Source: Candidatus Galacturonatibacter soehngenii (GTDB lineage Bacteria > Bacillota > Clostridia > Lachnospirales > Lachnospiraceae). From it: a DNA stretch of 64,000 nucleotides. The position numbers were made by a program, and so were the translations under genes. Below are positions 42,219 to 51,166 of this stretch, one piece after another. The number at the start of each line of letters is the position of its first letter. Positions within the stretch are counted from its first letter, which is position 1. The notes beneath the pieces were generated by a model, which made no database searches, was not told where the DNA came from, and was given only the letters and a program-made list of their open reading frames with translations. The stretch is taken from positions 682,001-746,000 of the forward strand of contig NZ_WAGX01000004.1 of the NCBI RefSeq assembly GCF_008830185.1, in the 5' to 3' direction.

Positions 42219-43919
42219 TTACTGTAATTTGGTACTATGTCCTTTTTTATATGCCTCAAGCCTTTGCTTCATTACTTTTTCATACCCTGCATTCATATAT
42301 TTTTGAGTCAGTTCGGTGTATAAAGCATCAAATTCTTCTATTTTACACATGGTTAACTTATCACGGTATTCTTTGTAGAGTTCCTGTAATACTCCGCTGT
42401 ATTCTGTCTCTGCTTCGATTGGTTCTGAAAAAATAATATCCAGACAACTATAACCTTGTTTGATTAATTCTTCATTTTTGTAAAAATTATCAATAATATT
42501 TTGTGTAAAATCTTGTGGAAGTCCTTTTGGTGAGGTTGCTTTGATCATATCTTTAACTGTACCTGCATTTCTTGTTTCAATCGTTATACACCAATAATCC
42601 TTATTATTGTTGTAGCCTTGTTTGTATTCACCAGAATAATCACCAACACTTACAGGAAGTCCGCTAGAAGCATCCATTGTATAATTTTCTCCTTCCACTC
42701 CCCATTGCATCGTAAAAAGAGTGTCTTTTTGTGTCATCCATTCCATATACATCCAGCCTGCCTTTAATTCGTCTACTGTTGCACTGGAGGAAAAACCAAT
42801 AATCATACCAAAAGGATTATTGGATCGATAAGCAGGAACAGTCCCGCCTTCTTCATCAACTATGCCAACAGGTACTACCGAAAGCTCTGCATTTGGGTTT
42901 TGCTCATAAAAAGAATTTAACCAATCCATATTGGCAGAGATATAATTTCCATAGGAATAAATATCTCCATTGATGAATGATGCCTTATTTGTTTCTTCAT
43001 CCGTAATATAATATTCTGGATTGGTAAATCCTAAGTTATAATCTTCATTTGCTCTCTTTAATAATTTATAATTTGCCTTAGAACCAAGAGCAGGAATGTT
43101 TACATCTCCAATCTGTGCCCATTCTTCTTCATTTTGCGGAAATGTTCTATATCCATAATTTTGATCCGAGCCCACTCCTGTTATCATAGCTCCTCCAGCT
43201 GGATTCTTTGCTATTCCTGCCTCTTGCATCTTGGTCATAGCATCAATATATTCTGCTCGTGTTTGAGGAACATGATCGTAACCAACCTGTTTTAGCCAAT
43301 CCATACGTACAAAAGTCTGGAATGTATATCCATTGTTATAATATGGCCGCTCTGCCAATGCAAAATAAGTCTCGCCATTCATAATGGTATATGGAAGCTG
43401 TTTATTCTCATCCATTTTGTTATAATAGGTGGGAGCGACTTTTGCAAAATCATTCATATTAAACGTAGTTAAATAACCTTCATCTGCCCATTGAGCAACT
43501 TTGGGATAATCATACTCCATTAGAATAGTAGGCAGCTCGCTAGAAGCGGCCAACAATGCATAATCTGTCATAACATCCGTTCGGGTGATTGGTACATATT
43601 TAACTGTAATATTGTACTTGTCTCCAAAATTTTCTTGTACCCATTTAGTCCAATAGTTATCATTAACCGTAGGTACTCCTTCCACTCCTCTGTCATATAC
43701 AGGGATTTTTATGGTAACATTTTCATCAAACGCCTTCCAACTATCCATCCCTGTTTTATCTGCTTTTGTACCTGTGATGTCAGATACATTGTCAGTATTT
43801 GCCACCGCTGTATTTCCCGTCTGTTCATTGGTCGGATCCTTTGTATTGCCACACCCTGCCAAAGTAGTGGCTACCATACTTGCAATCAAGCAAAGCGTAG
43901 CTATTTTGTTTTTTCTCAC
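42219..43919 (-). CDS. Extracellular carbohydrate-binding lipoprotein of an ABC importer
   Basis: This family 1-type solute-binding protein resembles LplA/YtcQ proteins that serve oligosaccharide importers. I start at a GTG (43919), eight bases after AAGGAGG, giving 566 residues. A lipoprotein signal peptide follows at once (KIATLCLIASMVATTLAGC), with the lipidated Cys in LAGCGN. The mature part begins with a Thr/Asn/Asp-rich linker. It is the last gene of the operon after two permeases. The sugar cannot be told; no glycoside hydrolase is adjacent. Confidence 0.92.
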   Translation of the reverse strand: MRKNKIATLCLIASMVATTLAGCGNTKDPTNEQTGNTAVANTDNVSDITGTKADKTGMDSWKAFDENVTIKIPVYDRGVEGVPTVNDNYWTKWVQENFGDKYNITVKYVPITRTDVMTDYALLAASSELPTILMEYDYPKVAQWADEGYLTTFNMNDFAKVAPTYYNKMDENKQLPYTIMNGETYFALAERPYYNNGYTFQTFVRMDWLKQVGYDHVPQTRAEYIDAMTKMQEAGIAKNPAGGAMITGVGSDQNYGYRTFPQNEEEWAQIGDVNIPALGSKANYKLLKRANEDYNLGFTNPEYYITDEETNKASFINGDIYSYGNYISANMDWLNSFYEQNPNAELSVVPVGIVDEEGGTVPAYRSNNPFGMIIGFSSSATVDELKAGWMYMEWMTQKDTLFTMQWGVEGENYTMDASSGLPVSVGDYSGEYKQGYNNNKDYWCITIETRNAGTVKDMIKATSPKGLPQDFTQNIIDNFYKNEELIKQGYSCLDIIFSEPIEAETEYSGVLQELYKEYRDKLTMCKIEEFDALYTELTQKYMNAGYEKVMKQRLEAYKKGHSTKLQ

Positions 43920-44015
43920 ATTCAATTCCTCCTTTACCTTCTCTATATAAACCCATATCACAGCCAGATAGCGGACACAGAATTTATATCGCTTAGTTAT
44001 TTGGTCCATTCCCTC

Positions 44016-44945
44016 TTAGCCTTTGATTGCACCAACCATAACCCCTTTTACAAAATATTTCTGTAAGAAAGGATAAACACAAATAATTGGAATGGTAACG
44101 AACATAATTGCCGCCGCCTGTAATACCTCTGGTGTACTAGTTACAGCCGCCGCTTCTGACAATGTTTGTGTCTGTGCTTCTGTTGCAGATGCGACCATTT
44201 GATAAAGCTTATATTGAATCAGTTTCAATGTTTCTGTTTTTATGTAAAACTTATTATCCGCATAAGAATTCCATCGGCCTACTGCATAAAATAAAGATAG
44301 TGTAGCAAGAATCGGCTTTGACAAAGGTAATACGACCCGAATCAATATCGCAAAATTGCTAGCTCCATCTAAAAAGGCAGATTCCTCCAGACTATCAGGT
44401 ATGCTTGACTGGAAATATGTCTTCATGATAAGCATATTGTAAGGCGAATAAATCAATGGTAATATTAATACCCAAACGGTATCAAGCATTTTCAGATTCT
44501 TTAAAAGTAAATAAGAAGGAATCAATCCTGCACTAAAATACATAGGAAACATTAGTAGAAATGTAAAAAGGTTTCTGCCCCATAATCTTTTTTTTGATAA
44601 TGGATAAGCAGCACATATACAGCAAATCATACCCAGCATAGTAAAAAGAAAAGTTACAACCACACTATAAATCATGGAATAGATCATGGAACCGTCCTTA
44701 AAAATAGAAAGATATGCATCAAAATTTATCTCTTTAGGAAATAAATATACTTGCTTTGCCAATACAGAAGAATTGGATGAGATTGATTTTGCTGCTAGAT
44801 GTAAAAAGGGAAGAATGCAGGTCGCACATAGTATAACCAAAACCAACATCATGATCCCATCACCAATTCTAAATCTTATAATTGCACGGCTGTCATCAGA
44901 TACTACCTCGTCCCCTTGAATTACCCGAATACTTTTTACACTCAT
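44016..44945 (-). CDS. Carbohydrate ABC importer permease (MalG/LplC-type)
   Basis: This inner subunit of the importer has 309 residues and six predicted membrane spans. The EAA loop that docks to the ATPase is visible as ESAFLDGASNFAILIRVVLPLSKPILATL. The start follows TTTAGGAGGAAAGTATA. In LplC/YtcP-type systems the C-terminus ends like this one (GVMVGAIKG). The ATPase (MsmX-like) is not encoded here and is usually shared among such importers. Confidence 0.92.
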   Translation of the reverse strand: MSVKSIRVIQGDEVVSDDSRAIIRFRIGDGIMMLVLVILCATCILPFLHLAAKSISSNSSVLAKQVYLFPKEINFDAYLSIFKDGSMIYSMIYSVVVTFLFTMLGMICCICAAYPLSKKRLWGRNLFTFLLMFPMYFSAGLIPSYLLLKNLKMLDTVWVLILPLIYSPYNMLIMKTYFQSSIPDSLEESAFLDGASNFAILIRVVLPLSKPILATLSLFYAVGRWNSYADNKFYIKTETLKLIQYKLYQMVASATEAQTQTLSEAAAVTSTPEVLQAAAIMFVTIPIICVYPFLQKYFVKGVMVGAIKG

Positions 44946-44957
44946 TATACTTTCCTC

Positions 44958-45881
44958 CTAAATCAATCCTTCTTCACCTAACTTCTTTGCCACCCTGTCT
45001 GCCGCCAATACCAGTCCAAGACCTACCAGCGCCTGAAATAGTCCGACCGCCGTTGACTGGCTGAATTTACCCCCTCCAAGACCTTTTTCATATATGTAGA
45101 CTGCTAATTGATATTGAAAATCTCTTACCTGCGTGTTGCCAAATACATCAAGTCGTTCGAAGTTACTTCCCATGATACGTCCCAAATTCATAATCAGCAA
45201 TGTTACTACCGTTCCTTTTATCCCTGGAAGTGTAATATGCCATATTCTTTTCCATCTTCCAGCACCATCAATCATGGACGCCTCATACAAATCTTTGCTG
45301 ACACTTGATATTGCAGCCAGATAAATAATGGTCCCCCATCCCATACCTGCCCATACACCTATAAAAAGATAGGTCACTGCCCAGTGCCATTTTTCAGTCA
45401 AAAAGGGAATCCCTTGTGTAACAAGCCCTATGTTGGTCATAACCATATTTACCAAGCCGGTACTGGGCCGAAACATGGTGTATGCAACACTTCCTATAAT
45501 AACCCACGATAGAAAATGGGGCAGATATAATATTGTTTGCGTTACTTTCTTAAAACGCTTAAAACGAAGCTCATTTAACATCAAAGCTAATAGGATTGGA
45601 ACAGGAAAACTCACAATTAAATCAAGAATATTAAACGTAAGAGAATTACGAAGTGCTCGAAGAAAATCTCCATCACAAAATATTTTTTGAAAAATTTTTA
45701 AACCTACCCATTCGCTACCTTCATACCCTCTTGCTGGTTTATAATCCATAAAAACCATCTTAAGCCCTGGATAAGCCGCATAATTAAAGATAATTACCAT
45801 TAATACTGGAAACAGTAGCATTAGATATAATTGCCAGTCTCTTTTCAATCGTTTTTTTAATTCAACTTTATTTCTGCCCAT
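44958..45881 (-). CDS. Carbohydrate ABC importer permease (MalF/LplB-type)
   Basis: This partner permease is 307 residues from the ATG at 45881, which follows AAAGGAGGATTCACATT; an earlier in-frame start at 45920 lacks a site. Six membrane spans and the EAA loop YEASMIDGAGRWKRIWHITL identify it. The N-terminus is very basic (RNKVELKKRLKRDW), as usual for cytoplasmic tails. It pairs with the next gene; both lie between the AraC regulator and the binding protein. Confidence 0.92.
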   Translation of the reverse strand: MGRNKVELKKRLKRDWQLYLMLLFPVLMVIIFNYAAYPGLKMVFMDYKPARGYEGSEWVGLKIFQKIFCDGDFLRALRNSLTFNILDLIVSFPVPILLALMLNELRFKRFKKVTQTILYLPHFLSWVIIGSVAYTMFRPSTGLVNMVMTNIGLVTQGIPFLTEKWHWAVTYLFIGVWAGMGWGTIIYLAAISSVSKDLYEASMIDGAGRWKRIWHITLPGIKGTVVTLLIMNLGRIMGSNFERLDVFGNTQVRDFQYQLAVYIYEKGLGGGKFSQSTAVGLFQALVGLGLVLAADRVAKKLGEEGLI

Positions 45882-45937
45882 AATGTGAATCCTCCTTTGA
45901 TATCTGCGCTTCTTAATCATTTCTAATTTTTACGACT

Positions 45938-46879
45938 CTACATCCATCCATTTAATTCCATTATTGCCGACTTTGAAGATATTGTTTCAGATTGAAGATA
46001 TGTATTCCTCCAAACTCTTGGTGATACGCCAATGAATTTGATAAAGCAACGGTTAAAGCTTGAAACTGAGCGAAACCCTACCTGCTCTGATATACTTATT
46101 ATGGTATCTCCTGTACTTCGTAACAGCTTACAGGCCTCGTTTATCCTTGTGCTATTTAAAAACTCCAATGGAGCCACCCCAATAATAGAATGAAAGGTTC
46201 TTCTAAAATGACTTACACTTAGATGGCAATTATCTGCCAAATCCTCAATATTGATTGGATGCATGTAATTTTTGTAAATGAAGTCTATCGCATTGGCGAT
46301 AATTACAATTCTTTCATCTCTGATAGCGATCCTCTTTGTTTGTTGCCTTTTAGCATCATGAATTCTCATAAATTCAATATAAAGAGAAAGCATAAGACCT
46401 TTTACACTGGTCTGATAATCAATTCTTTGATTCTTTAATTCATTTACTATACTATTTGCCAAAAACCAAACTTGGGGAAATTCTTCCCGATTCATGATAT
46501 AGCGGTGATTTTCACAAAATGATAAAGGGCCTTCAAAACTTTCAACAAACTCCTTAAACATATCTCTAAAAAGCTCCTCTGGATCCACAAAAATGTATTC
46601 CCAAAGGCTTTCTTCACCTGGTGAGCTATACGTAGTGTGGGGAATGTATCTTGGAATACAAGTAACGTCACCTTCCCGAAATGATTTCGAAACCCCCTCA
46701 ACATCAATCGTCCCGCTTTTTTGAAGACAAATTCCTATTTCAAGACAATTGTGAAAATGCAGATTAGAGCTTTTGATTTCGGAAATTCTCCACCTCTCAC
46801 CAGTTAACAGCAAAACAGGAAAACTCAGCGCCAGATTATAATGTCGATATTCAACAACCGGCCTCTTTTTCCTTGGCAT
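45938..46879 (-). CDS. AraC-family regulator of the carbohydrate importer
   Basis: The N-terminal cupin-like domain (about 20-120, with HFHNCLEIGICLQ) is the likely ligand-sensing part. The C-terminal 100 residues hold two HTH motifs: IEDLADNCHLSVSHFRRTFH and ISISEQVGFRSVSSFNRCFI. The ATG at 46879 is used because AGGAAG lies seven bases upstream, giving 314 residues. It is the first gene of the minus-strand group and 56 bases before the permease, so it probably activates its own operon in response to the transported sugar. Confidence 0.9.
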   Translation of the reverse strand: MPRKKRPVVEYRHYNLALSFPVLLLTGERWRISEIKSSNLHFHNCLEIGICLQKSGTIDVEGVSKSFREGDVTCIPRYIPHTTYSSPGEESLWEYIFVDPEELFRDMFKEFVESFEGPLSFCENHRYIMNREEFPQVWFLANSIVNELKNQRIDYQTSVKGLMLSLYIEFMRIHDAKRQQTKRIAIRDERIVIIANAIDFIYKNYMHPINIEDLADNCHLSVSHFRRTFHSIIGVAPLEFLNSTRINEACKLLRSTGDTIISISEQVGFRSVSSFNRCFIKFIGVSPRVWRNTYLQSETISSKSAIMELNGWM

Positions 46880-47103
46880 AAGCATCTTCCTTTCTGTCAT
46901 AACTACAATCTTTGAAATCTAAAATTGAAATCGTACAAATCCGCTTTATCTTTTGAAATTATTTTGGTTATTTCTAATAAATATTGTTTTTATATTATTA
47001 AATTATTATACATTTTACTAAAATTTTCTACTCCTTCTCATTACAAAACTATGCAAAAACGACTTATTATACAAGATTTAAAAAATATAGTTTAATTTCA
47101 ATC
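46880..47103. other. AT-rich region upstream of the AraC regulator
   Basis: Two minus-strand TATAAT hexamers (47005-47010 and 47066-47071) lie here, but neither has a good -35 box at the right distance. An activator-dependent promoter would fit. I see no gene in it. Confidence 0.4.
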
Positions 47104-47138
47104 AAAAAAACGGATGGTAAAGTCACTTTACCATCCGC
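47104..47138 (-). terminator. Distal terminator of the yceD-rpmF unit
   Basis: A 12-bp GC-containing stem (CGGATGGTAAAG with CTTTACCATCCG) with a three-base loop is followed on the minus strand by seven T. Confidence 0.85.
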
Positions 47139-47140
47139 AT

Positions 47141-47172
47141 AAAAAAATGATCTCGATTACTATCAAGATCAT
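47141..47172 (-). terminator. Proximal terminator of the yceD-rpmF unit
   Basis: A stem (TGATCTTGAT region pairing with ATCGAGATCA) is followed on the minus strand by seven T, directly after the rpmF stop. Together with the hairpin at 47104-47138 it forms a tandem terminator. Confidence 0.8.
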
Positions 47173-47189
47173 CTTTATCTCATTATAAA

Positions 47190-47369
47190 TTAGTCAACTG
47201 TAATGATTTCTTTTTTGTTGTAAGAACCACAAGCCTTGCAAACTCTATGAGGCATCATTAATTCGCCGCATTTGCTGCATTTTACTAAGTTTGGAGCACT
47301 CATTTTCCAATTAGCTCTTCTTTTATCTCTTCTGGATTTGGAAGATTTATTCTTTGGGCAGATAGACAT
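47190..47369 (-). CDS. rpmF: 50S ribosomal protein L32
   Basis: L32 is a small zinc-ribbon protein of the large ribosomal subunit. The 59 residues include the basic N-terminus KNKSSKSRRDKRRANWKM and four cysteines (CSKCGEL...VCKACGSY), so this is the zinc-binding C+ form. The ATG at 47369 follows AAGGAGGTGTGACC; an in-frame GTG six bases earlier overlaps the spacer. It follows yceD by 69 bases, a conserved order. Confidence 0.97.
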   Translation of the reverse strand: MSICPKNKSSKSRRDKRRANWKMSAPNLVKCSKCGELMMPHRVCKACGSYNKKEIITVD

Positions 47370-47438
47370 GGTCACACCTCCTTATTATCAATAAGTTACA
47401 AATAGTTTACTGATTATTTCTATGTCAATCATTTTGAA

Positions 47439-47963
47439 CTATTGCTTAAAATTATTAAATATATCACGGATAGCTGCCATTCTAGGATCAAGTACTGTTC
47501 TATCACAATCACATTCTCCTTGATTAAGATTCTTGCCGCAGTGATTGCATATACCTTTACAATCATCACTACATAGACTCTTCATAGGCCAATTAAGTAG
47601 AATCTCTCCGTAAATTAGTTTATCTACGTCAAGCTCATATCCCATAATATAATTTGTTTCATCCAGCTCATTTATCCTATCTTCATCTATCAACGCCAGA
47701 TCTACATCTTTCGTAATATCAATATCAAACTTAGTCTCTACAGGTTCTAAACATCTATCGCATGGGATAGATATCGTTATATACGCCTTTGCTTCAATCG
47801 TAATGTTCTTCTTACTCGTATGAGTAATCAGTAACTCAACATCACTCTTGTTAACAATGGGAAATGATCCTAATTTCGAATCAAAACTTGCCATCTCCAA
47901 AGGAGTCTTTATCTGCATGACTTTATTATCATAGGCTAAAACGTCTGTTAATTTAATTAGCAT
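47439..47963 (-). CDS. YceD/DUF177 family protein, partner of rpmF
   Basis: YceD proteins are widespread, nearly always precede rpmF, and are linked to 23S rRNA accumulation, but the molecular role is not settled. The 174 residues include the metal-like CDRCLEPVE in the middle and CSDDCKGICNHCGKNLNQGE near the C-terminus, matching the family's cysteine clusters. The start follows AGGAGACTATTATG. Confidence 0.9.
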   Translation of the reverse strand: MLIKLTDVLAYDNKVMQIKTPLEMASFDSKLGSFPIVNKSDVELLITHTSKKNITIEAKAYITISIPCDRCLEPVETKFDIDITKDVDLALIDEDRINELDETNYIMGYELDVDKLIYGEILLNWPMKSLCSDDCKGICNHCGKNLNQGECDCDRTVLDPRMAAIRDIFNNFKQ

Positions 47964-47989
47964 AATAGTCTCCTATACACACTTGTATT

Positions 47990-48018
47990 ATTATACCTAC
48001 CTTATGCCGCTTTGTCAA
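47990..48018 (-). promoter_or_regulatory. Consensus sigma-A promoter of yceD-rpmF
   Basis: A perfect TTGACA and a perfect TATAAT are separated by exactly 17 bases, with the -10 box about 27 bases before the yceD ATG. Confidence 0.9.
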
Positions 48019-48036
48019 CATATTTTGTTAAATTCA

Positions 48037-48103
48037 GCCATATACAGTAAAATTAAAATCAATTCTATTAATTCAAAAATCGTTTTAATCTACTGTATAT
48101 GGC
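48037..48103 (-). terminator. Long hairpin downstream of ackA
   Basis: GCCATATACAGTA pairs with TACTGTATATGGC (13 bp), and an inner ATTAAAA/TTTTAAT extends the stem. It lies 40 bases after the ackA stop. There is no clean T-run, so it may end transcription with help or protect the mRNA 3' end. Confidence 0.6.
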
Positions 48104-48142
48104 GTTGTGTCAGCGAAGCACTTTCAAGCTGGTATCTGTAAC

Positions 48143-49336
48143 TTATTTTGTTACTAAAGCTAAAGTCTCTCTTGCAATTGCAAGCTCTTCGTTTGTAGGG
48201 ATAAGCAATGCTTTTACTTTTGAATCTTGTGTTGAAACATATGCTTCTTTTCCTCTTACATTTGTTGAAGCTTCATCGTATTCTAATCCTAAATAGCCAA
48301 GGTATTTACAAATATCTTTTCTTACCAAACCATCATTTTCACCTACACCTGCTGTAAACGCAATTACATCTACACCATTCATAGCTGCTGCATAACTACC
48401 AACTATTTTAGCAACTTGATAGCAAAATGCTTCTCTTGCTAATTTTGCTTTATCGTTACCTTCTGCTGCTGCATTTTCAAGATCTCTAAAATCACTAGAC
48501 ACTCCTGAAAGTCCATAAACACCAGATTCTTTGTTTAATATATTCATAATGCCATCGATATCAAGATTTTCTTTCTTTGCAATAAATTCCATAATAGCTG
48601 GATCAATGCTTCCAGAACGTGTTCCCATCATTACTCCTTCTAAAGGTGTAAGACCCATAGAAGTATCAACTGATTTTCCACCATTAACGGCACAGATACT
48701 AGAACCATTTCCTAAATGACACACTATTGTTTTTAATGATTCAAGTGGTTTTCCTAAAATTTCTGCTGCTTTTTTTGATACAAAGCTATGGCTTGTACCG
48801 TGGAAACCATATTTTCTAACTTTGAATTCTTCGTAATATCTGTAAGGAAGTCCATAAATGTAAGCTTCTTTTGGCATTGTCTGATGAAATGCCGTATCAA
48901 ATACTCCAACCATAGGAGTGTTTGGCATTAAGGCTTTACATGCATTTACACCTATAATATTTGCTGGGTTATGAAGAGGTGCTAAGTCGTTACATTCTTC
49001 TACTGCTTTCATCATATCATCCGTGATAATAGCAGAGCTTGCGAATTTCTCTCCACCATGAACAAGTCTGTGACCAACTGCTCCAACTTCATCAAGGCTC
49101 TTGATTACACCTGTTTTTTCATTCATTAATGCATCTAAAACCATCTGAATTGCTTCTTTATGTGTTGGCATAGCCGCATCTGTGGTCTCTTTTGCACCAT
49201 CCGCAGGTTGATAAACCAATCTTCCATCAATTCCGATTCTCTCGCAAAGACCTTTTGCTAAAACTGACTCTGTCTCTGAGTGAATCAACTGAAACTTAAG
49301 TGATGAACTACCACAATTTATTACTAATATATTCAT
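48143..49336 (-). CDS. ackA: Acetate kinase AckA
   Basis: AckA turns acetyl phosphate and ADP into acetate and ATP, the energy-yielding end of acetate fermentation. The 397 residues begin [17 protein letters not shown], with the ADP/Mg-binding Asn, and contain [20 protein letters not shown] and [11 protein letters not shown], all characteristic of the family. AGGAGGAAGTTTATA precedes the ATG. It follows pta by 28 bases in one transcript. Confidence 0.98.
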   Translation of the reverse strand: MNILVINCGSSSLKFQLIHSETESVLAKGLCERIGIDGRLVYQPADGAKETTDAAMPTHKEAIQMVLDALMNEKTGVIKSLDEVGAVGHRLVHGGEKFASSAIITDDMMKAVEECNDLAPLHNPANIIGVNACKALMPNTPMVGVFDTAFHQTMPKEAYIYGLPYRYYEEFKVRKYGFHGTSHSFVSKKAAEILGKPLESLKTIVCHLGNGSSICAVNGGKSVDTSMGLTPLEGVMMGTRSGSIDPAIMEFIAKKENLDIDGIMNILNKESGVYGLSGVSSDFRDLENAAAEGNDKAKLAREAFCYQVAKIVGSYAAAMNGVDVIAFTAGVGENDGLVRKDICKYLGYLGLEYDEASTNVRGKEAYVSTQDSKVKALLIPTNEELAIARETLALVTK

Positions 49337-49364
49337 TATAAACTTCCTCCTAAAATAGAACTAA

Positions 49365-50360
49365 TTAATTCGCTTGTGCCTGTACTGCTGTAATCGCTAC
49401 TACTCCAACAATGTCATCTGCATTACATCCTCTTGATAAATCATTTACTGGTTTTGCAATACCTTGTGTTACTGGTCCGTATGCTTCTGCTTTTGCCAAT
49501 CTTTGTACTAATTTGTATCCGATATTTCCAGCATCTAAGTCAGGAAATACTAATACATTTGCATGGCCTGCCACTTTACTATCTGGAGCTTTTGATTCAC
49601 CAACACTTGGAACAATTGCTGCATCTAACTGTAACTCGCCGTCGATTTCAATATCTGGATATTGTTCTTTTGCAATTCTAGTTGCTTCTACCACTTTGTC
49701 AACGTCTGCATGTTTTGCACTACCTTTTGTTGAATGAGAAAGCATAGCTACAATTGGTTCTTCCTGAACTAATAATTTAAATGATTCCGCAGAGGAAGCT
49801 GCAATCGCTGCTAATTTCTCAGGATCTGGATTCTGCTCTAATCCAGCATCACTAAAGATAAAGGTTCCATTTGAACCAAATTCGCAATTTGGAACTACCA
49901 TTAAGAAAAATGCTGAAACTAATTTTGTACCTGGTTTTGTTTTAAGAATCTGTAAACATGGTCTTAAGGTATCAGCGGTTGAATGGCATGCACCTGAAAC
50001 CATTCCATCTGCATCTCCCATTTTAACCATCATTACACCATAATATAAGTAGTTAGTAAGCAAAATTTCTTTGGCCTGTTCTTGTGTCATTCCTTTACTT
50101 TGTCTTAATTCTACTAACTTATCAATATATGATTTTGTCTTCTCGCTGGTTGCAGGATCCACAATCGTTGCCCCTGTAATATCTAATCCCTTGCTTCCTT
50201 CTGTAACTGCTGCTTCGCTACCAACTAAAATGACATTTGCAATACCTTCTTTTAAAATAGTTGCAACTGCCTCATAGGTTCTACGATCTTCAGTTTCTGG
50301 CAAAACAATAGTCTTCTTATCTGCTTTTGCACGTGCTTTAATTGTGTCAATAAATCCCAT
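49365..50360 (-). CDS. pta: Phosphate acetyltransferase Pta
   Basis: Pta converts acetyl-CoA and phosphate to acetyl phosphate. The 331-residue protein is the short class I form with only the catalytic domain. KTIVLPETEDRRTYEAVATI, DGMVSGACHSTADTLRPCLQ and MLSHSTKGSAKH are typical. The start follows GAAAGGAGTCATACCATA. With ackA it forms the acetate branch of the fermentation. Confidence 0.97.
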   Translation of the reverse strand: MGFIDTIKARAKADKKTIVLPETEDRRTYEAVATILKEGIANVILVGSEAAVTEGSKGLDITGATIVDPATSEKTKSYIDKLVELRQSKGMTQEQAKEILLTNYLYYGVMMVKMGDADGMVSGACHSTADTLRPCLQILKTKPGTKLVSAFFLMVVPNCEFGSNGTFIFSDAGLEQNPDPEKLAAIAASSAESFKLLVQEEPIVAMLSHSTKGSAKHADVDKVVEATRIAKEQYPDIEIDGELQLDAAIVPSVGESKAPDSKVAGHANVLVFPDLDAGNIGYKLVQRLAKAEAYGPVTQGIAKPVNDLSRGCNADDIVGVVAITAVQAQAN

Positions 50361-50509
50361 TATGGTATGACTCCTTTCATGTGTAACTTGTTATTATTAC
50401 CTCTTTCATGAGGTTATTTATGATATCCAGTAAAAAAGCATAACCCACTCAAATAATAGAACCCCTTCTATCTATTATCATGAATTATGACTTGTTCACA
50501 TTTAACTTG
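50361..50509 (-). promoter_or_regulatory. Long leader of the pta-ackA mRNA
   Basis: About 140 bases separate the predicted transcription start from the pta ATG. Two short hairpins are visible (AATAGA/TCTATT and ACCTC/GAGGT). I recognise no known riboswitch class. Confidence 0.4.
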
Positions 50510-50538
50510 ATTATACTACTAATGTTTATTGTATACAA
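50510..50538 (-). promoter_or_regulatory. Sigma-A promoter of pta-ackA
   Basis: TTGTAT and TATAAT are separated by exactly 17 bases. Confidence 0.75.
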
Positions 50539-50579
50539 GAAGTATTTTATTTTGAACATTTAATTAAATTTTTAACAAA

Positions 50580-51014
50580 CTATTTTCGTTCGATTACACT
50601 ATTGTAGTTTACTCCAAAAGAGCATTTTTTACACAAATATTGTATGATATCTTTTCTAGTAACTAACCCGATAAATACTTCCTGATCATCAATAACGGGT
50701 ATAAAGTTCTGATATAAAGACATGTCAATCAAGTCTTCAATGTTTGCATCTATATTAACAGGCCTGTTATTCACTCTTCTTTTTATCTCTAGAACTGAAA
50801 TATGCTCCAAATCGCTTAACTTATCCATTTTATTGGTAAGTGCCCACAAAAAATCACCTTCCGTCACAGTGCCTATGTATTTACCATCTCGATCAATCAT
50901 TGGGATTGCTGTATACCTGTAATGCTTCATCTTCTCCAAAGCTTGTCTTACAGAAAAATCACTATATATGTATGCAGTGTCGCTTTTTGGTATCAAAAAA
51001 AATAATATGTTCAT
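50580..51014 (-). CDS. Tandem CBS-domain protein
   Basis: The 144-residue protein consists of two CBS motifs, which bind adenosyl nucleotides and act as energy sensors. The first ends AIPMIDRDGKYIGTVTEGDF (about 36-55), the second FIPVIDDQEVFIGLVTRKDI (about 109-128). There is no fused enzyme or channel domain. It lies alone between pta and tmcAL, converging on no clear partner. The start follows AAAGGAATTGTAA. The role is unknown. Confidence 0.88.
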   Translation of the reverse strand: MNILFFLIPKSDTAYIYSDFSVRQALEKMKHYRYTAIPMIDRDGKYIGTVTEGDFLWALTNKMDKLSDLEHISVLEIKRRVNNRPVNIDANIEDLIDMSLYQNFIPVIDDQEVFIGLVTRKDIIQYLCKKCSFGVNYNSVIERK

Positions 51015-51086
51015 TTACAATTCCTTTCTTTATCTAGTGAATTAATCTTATACTATTATACAACTTATTTCATTACAACAACATAC

Positions 51087-51116
51087 TTTACATATATTTT
51101 TTTATTGTGTTATAGT
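51087..51116 (+). promoter_or_regulatory. Promoter of tmcAL
   Basis: TTTACA and TATAGT are separated by 18 bases on the plus strand, about 50 bases before the gene. Confidence 0.5.
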
Positions 51117-51166
51117 AATTTATAAGTATTTCCTATTATAAAAAGTAAGAAAGGAAAGATAATGCG

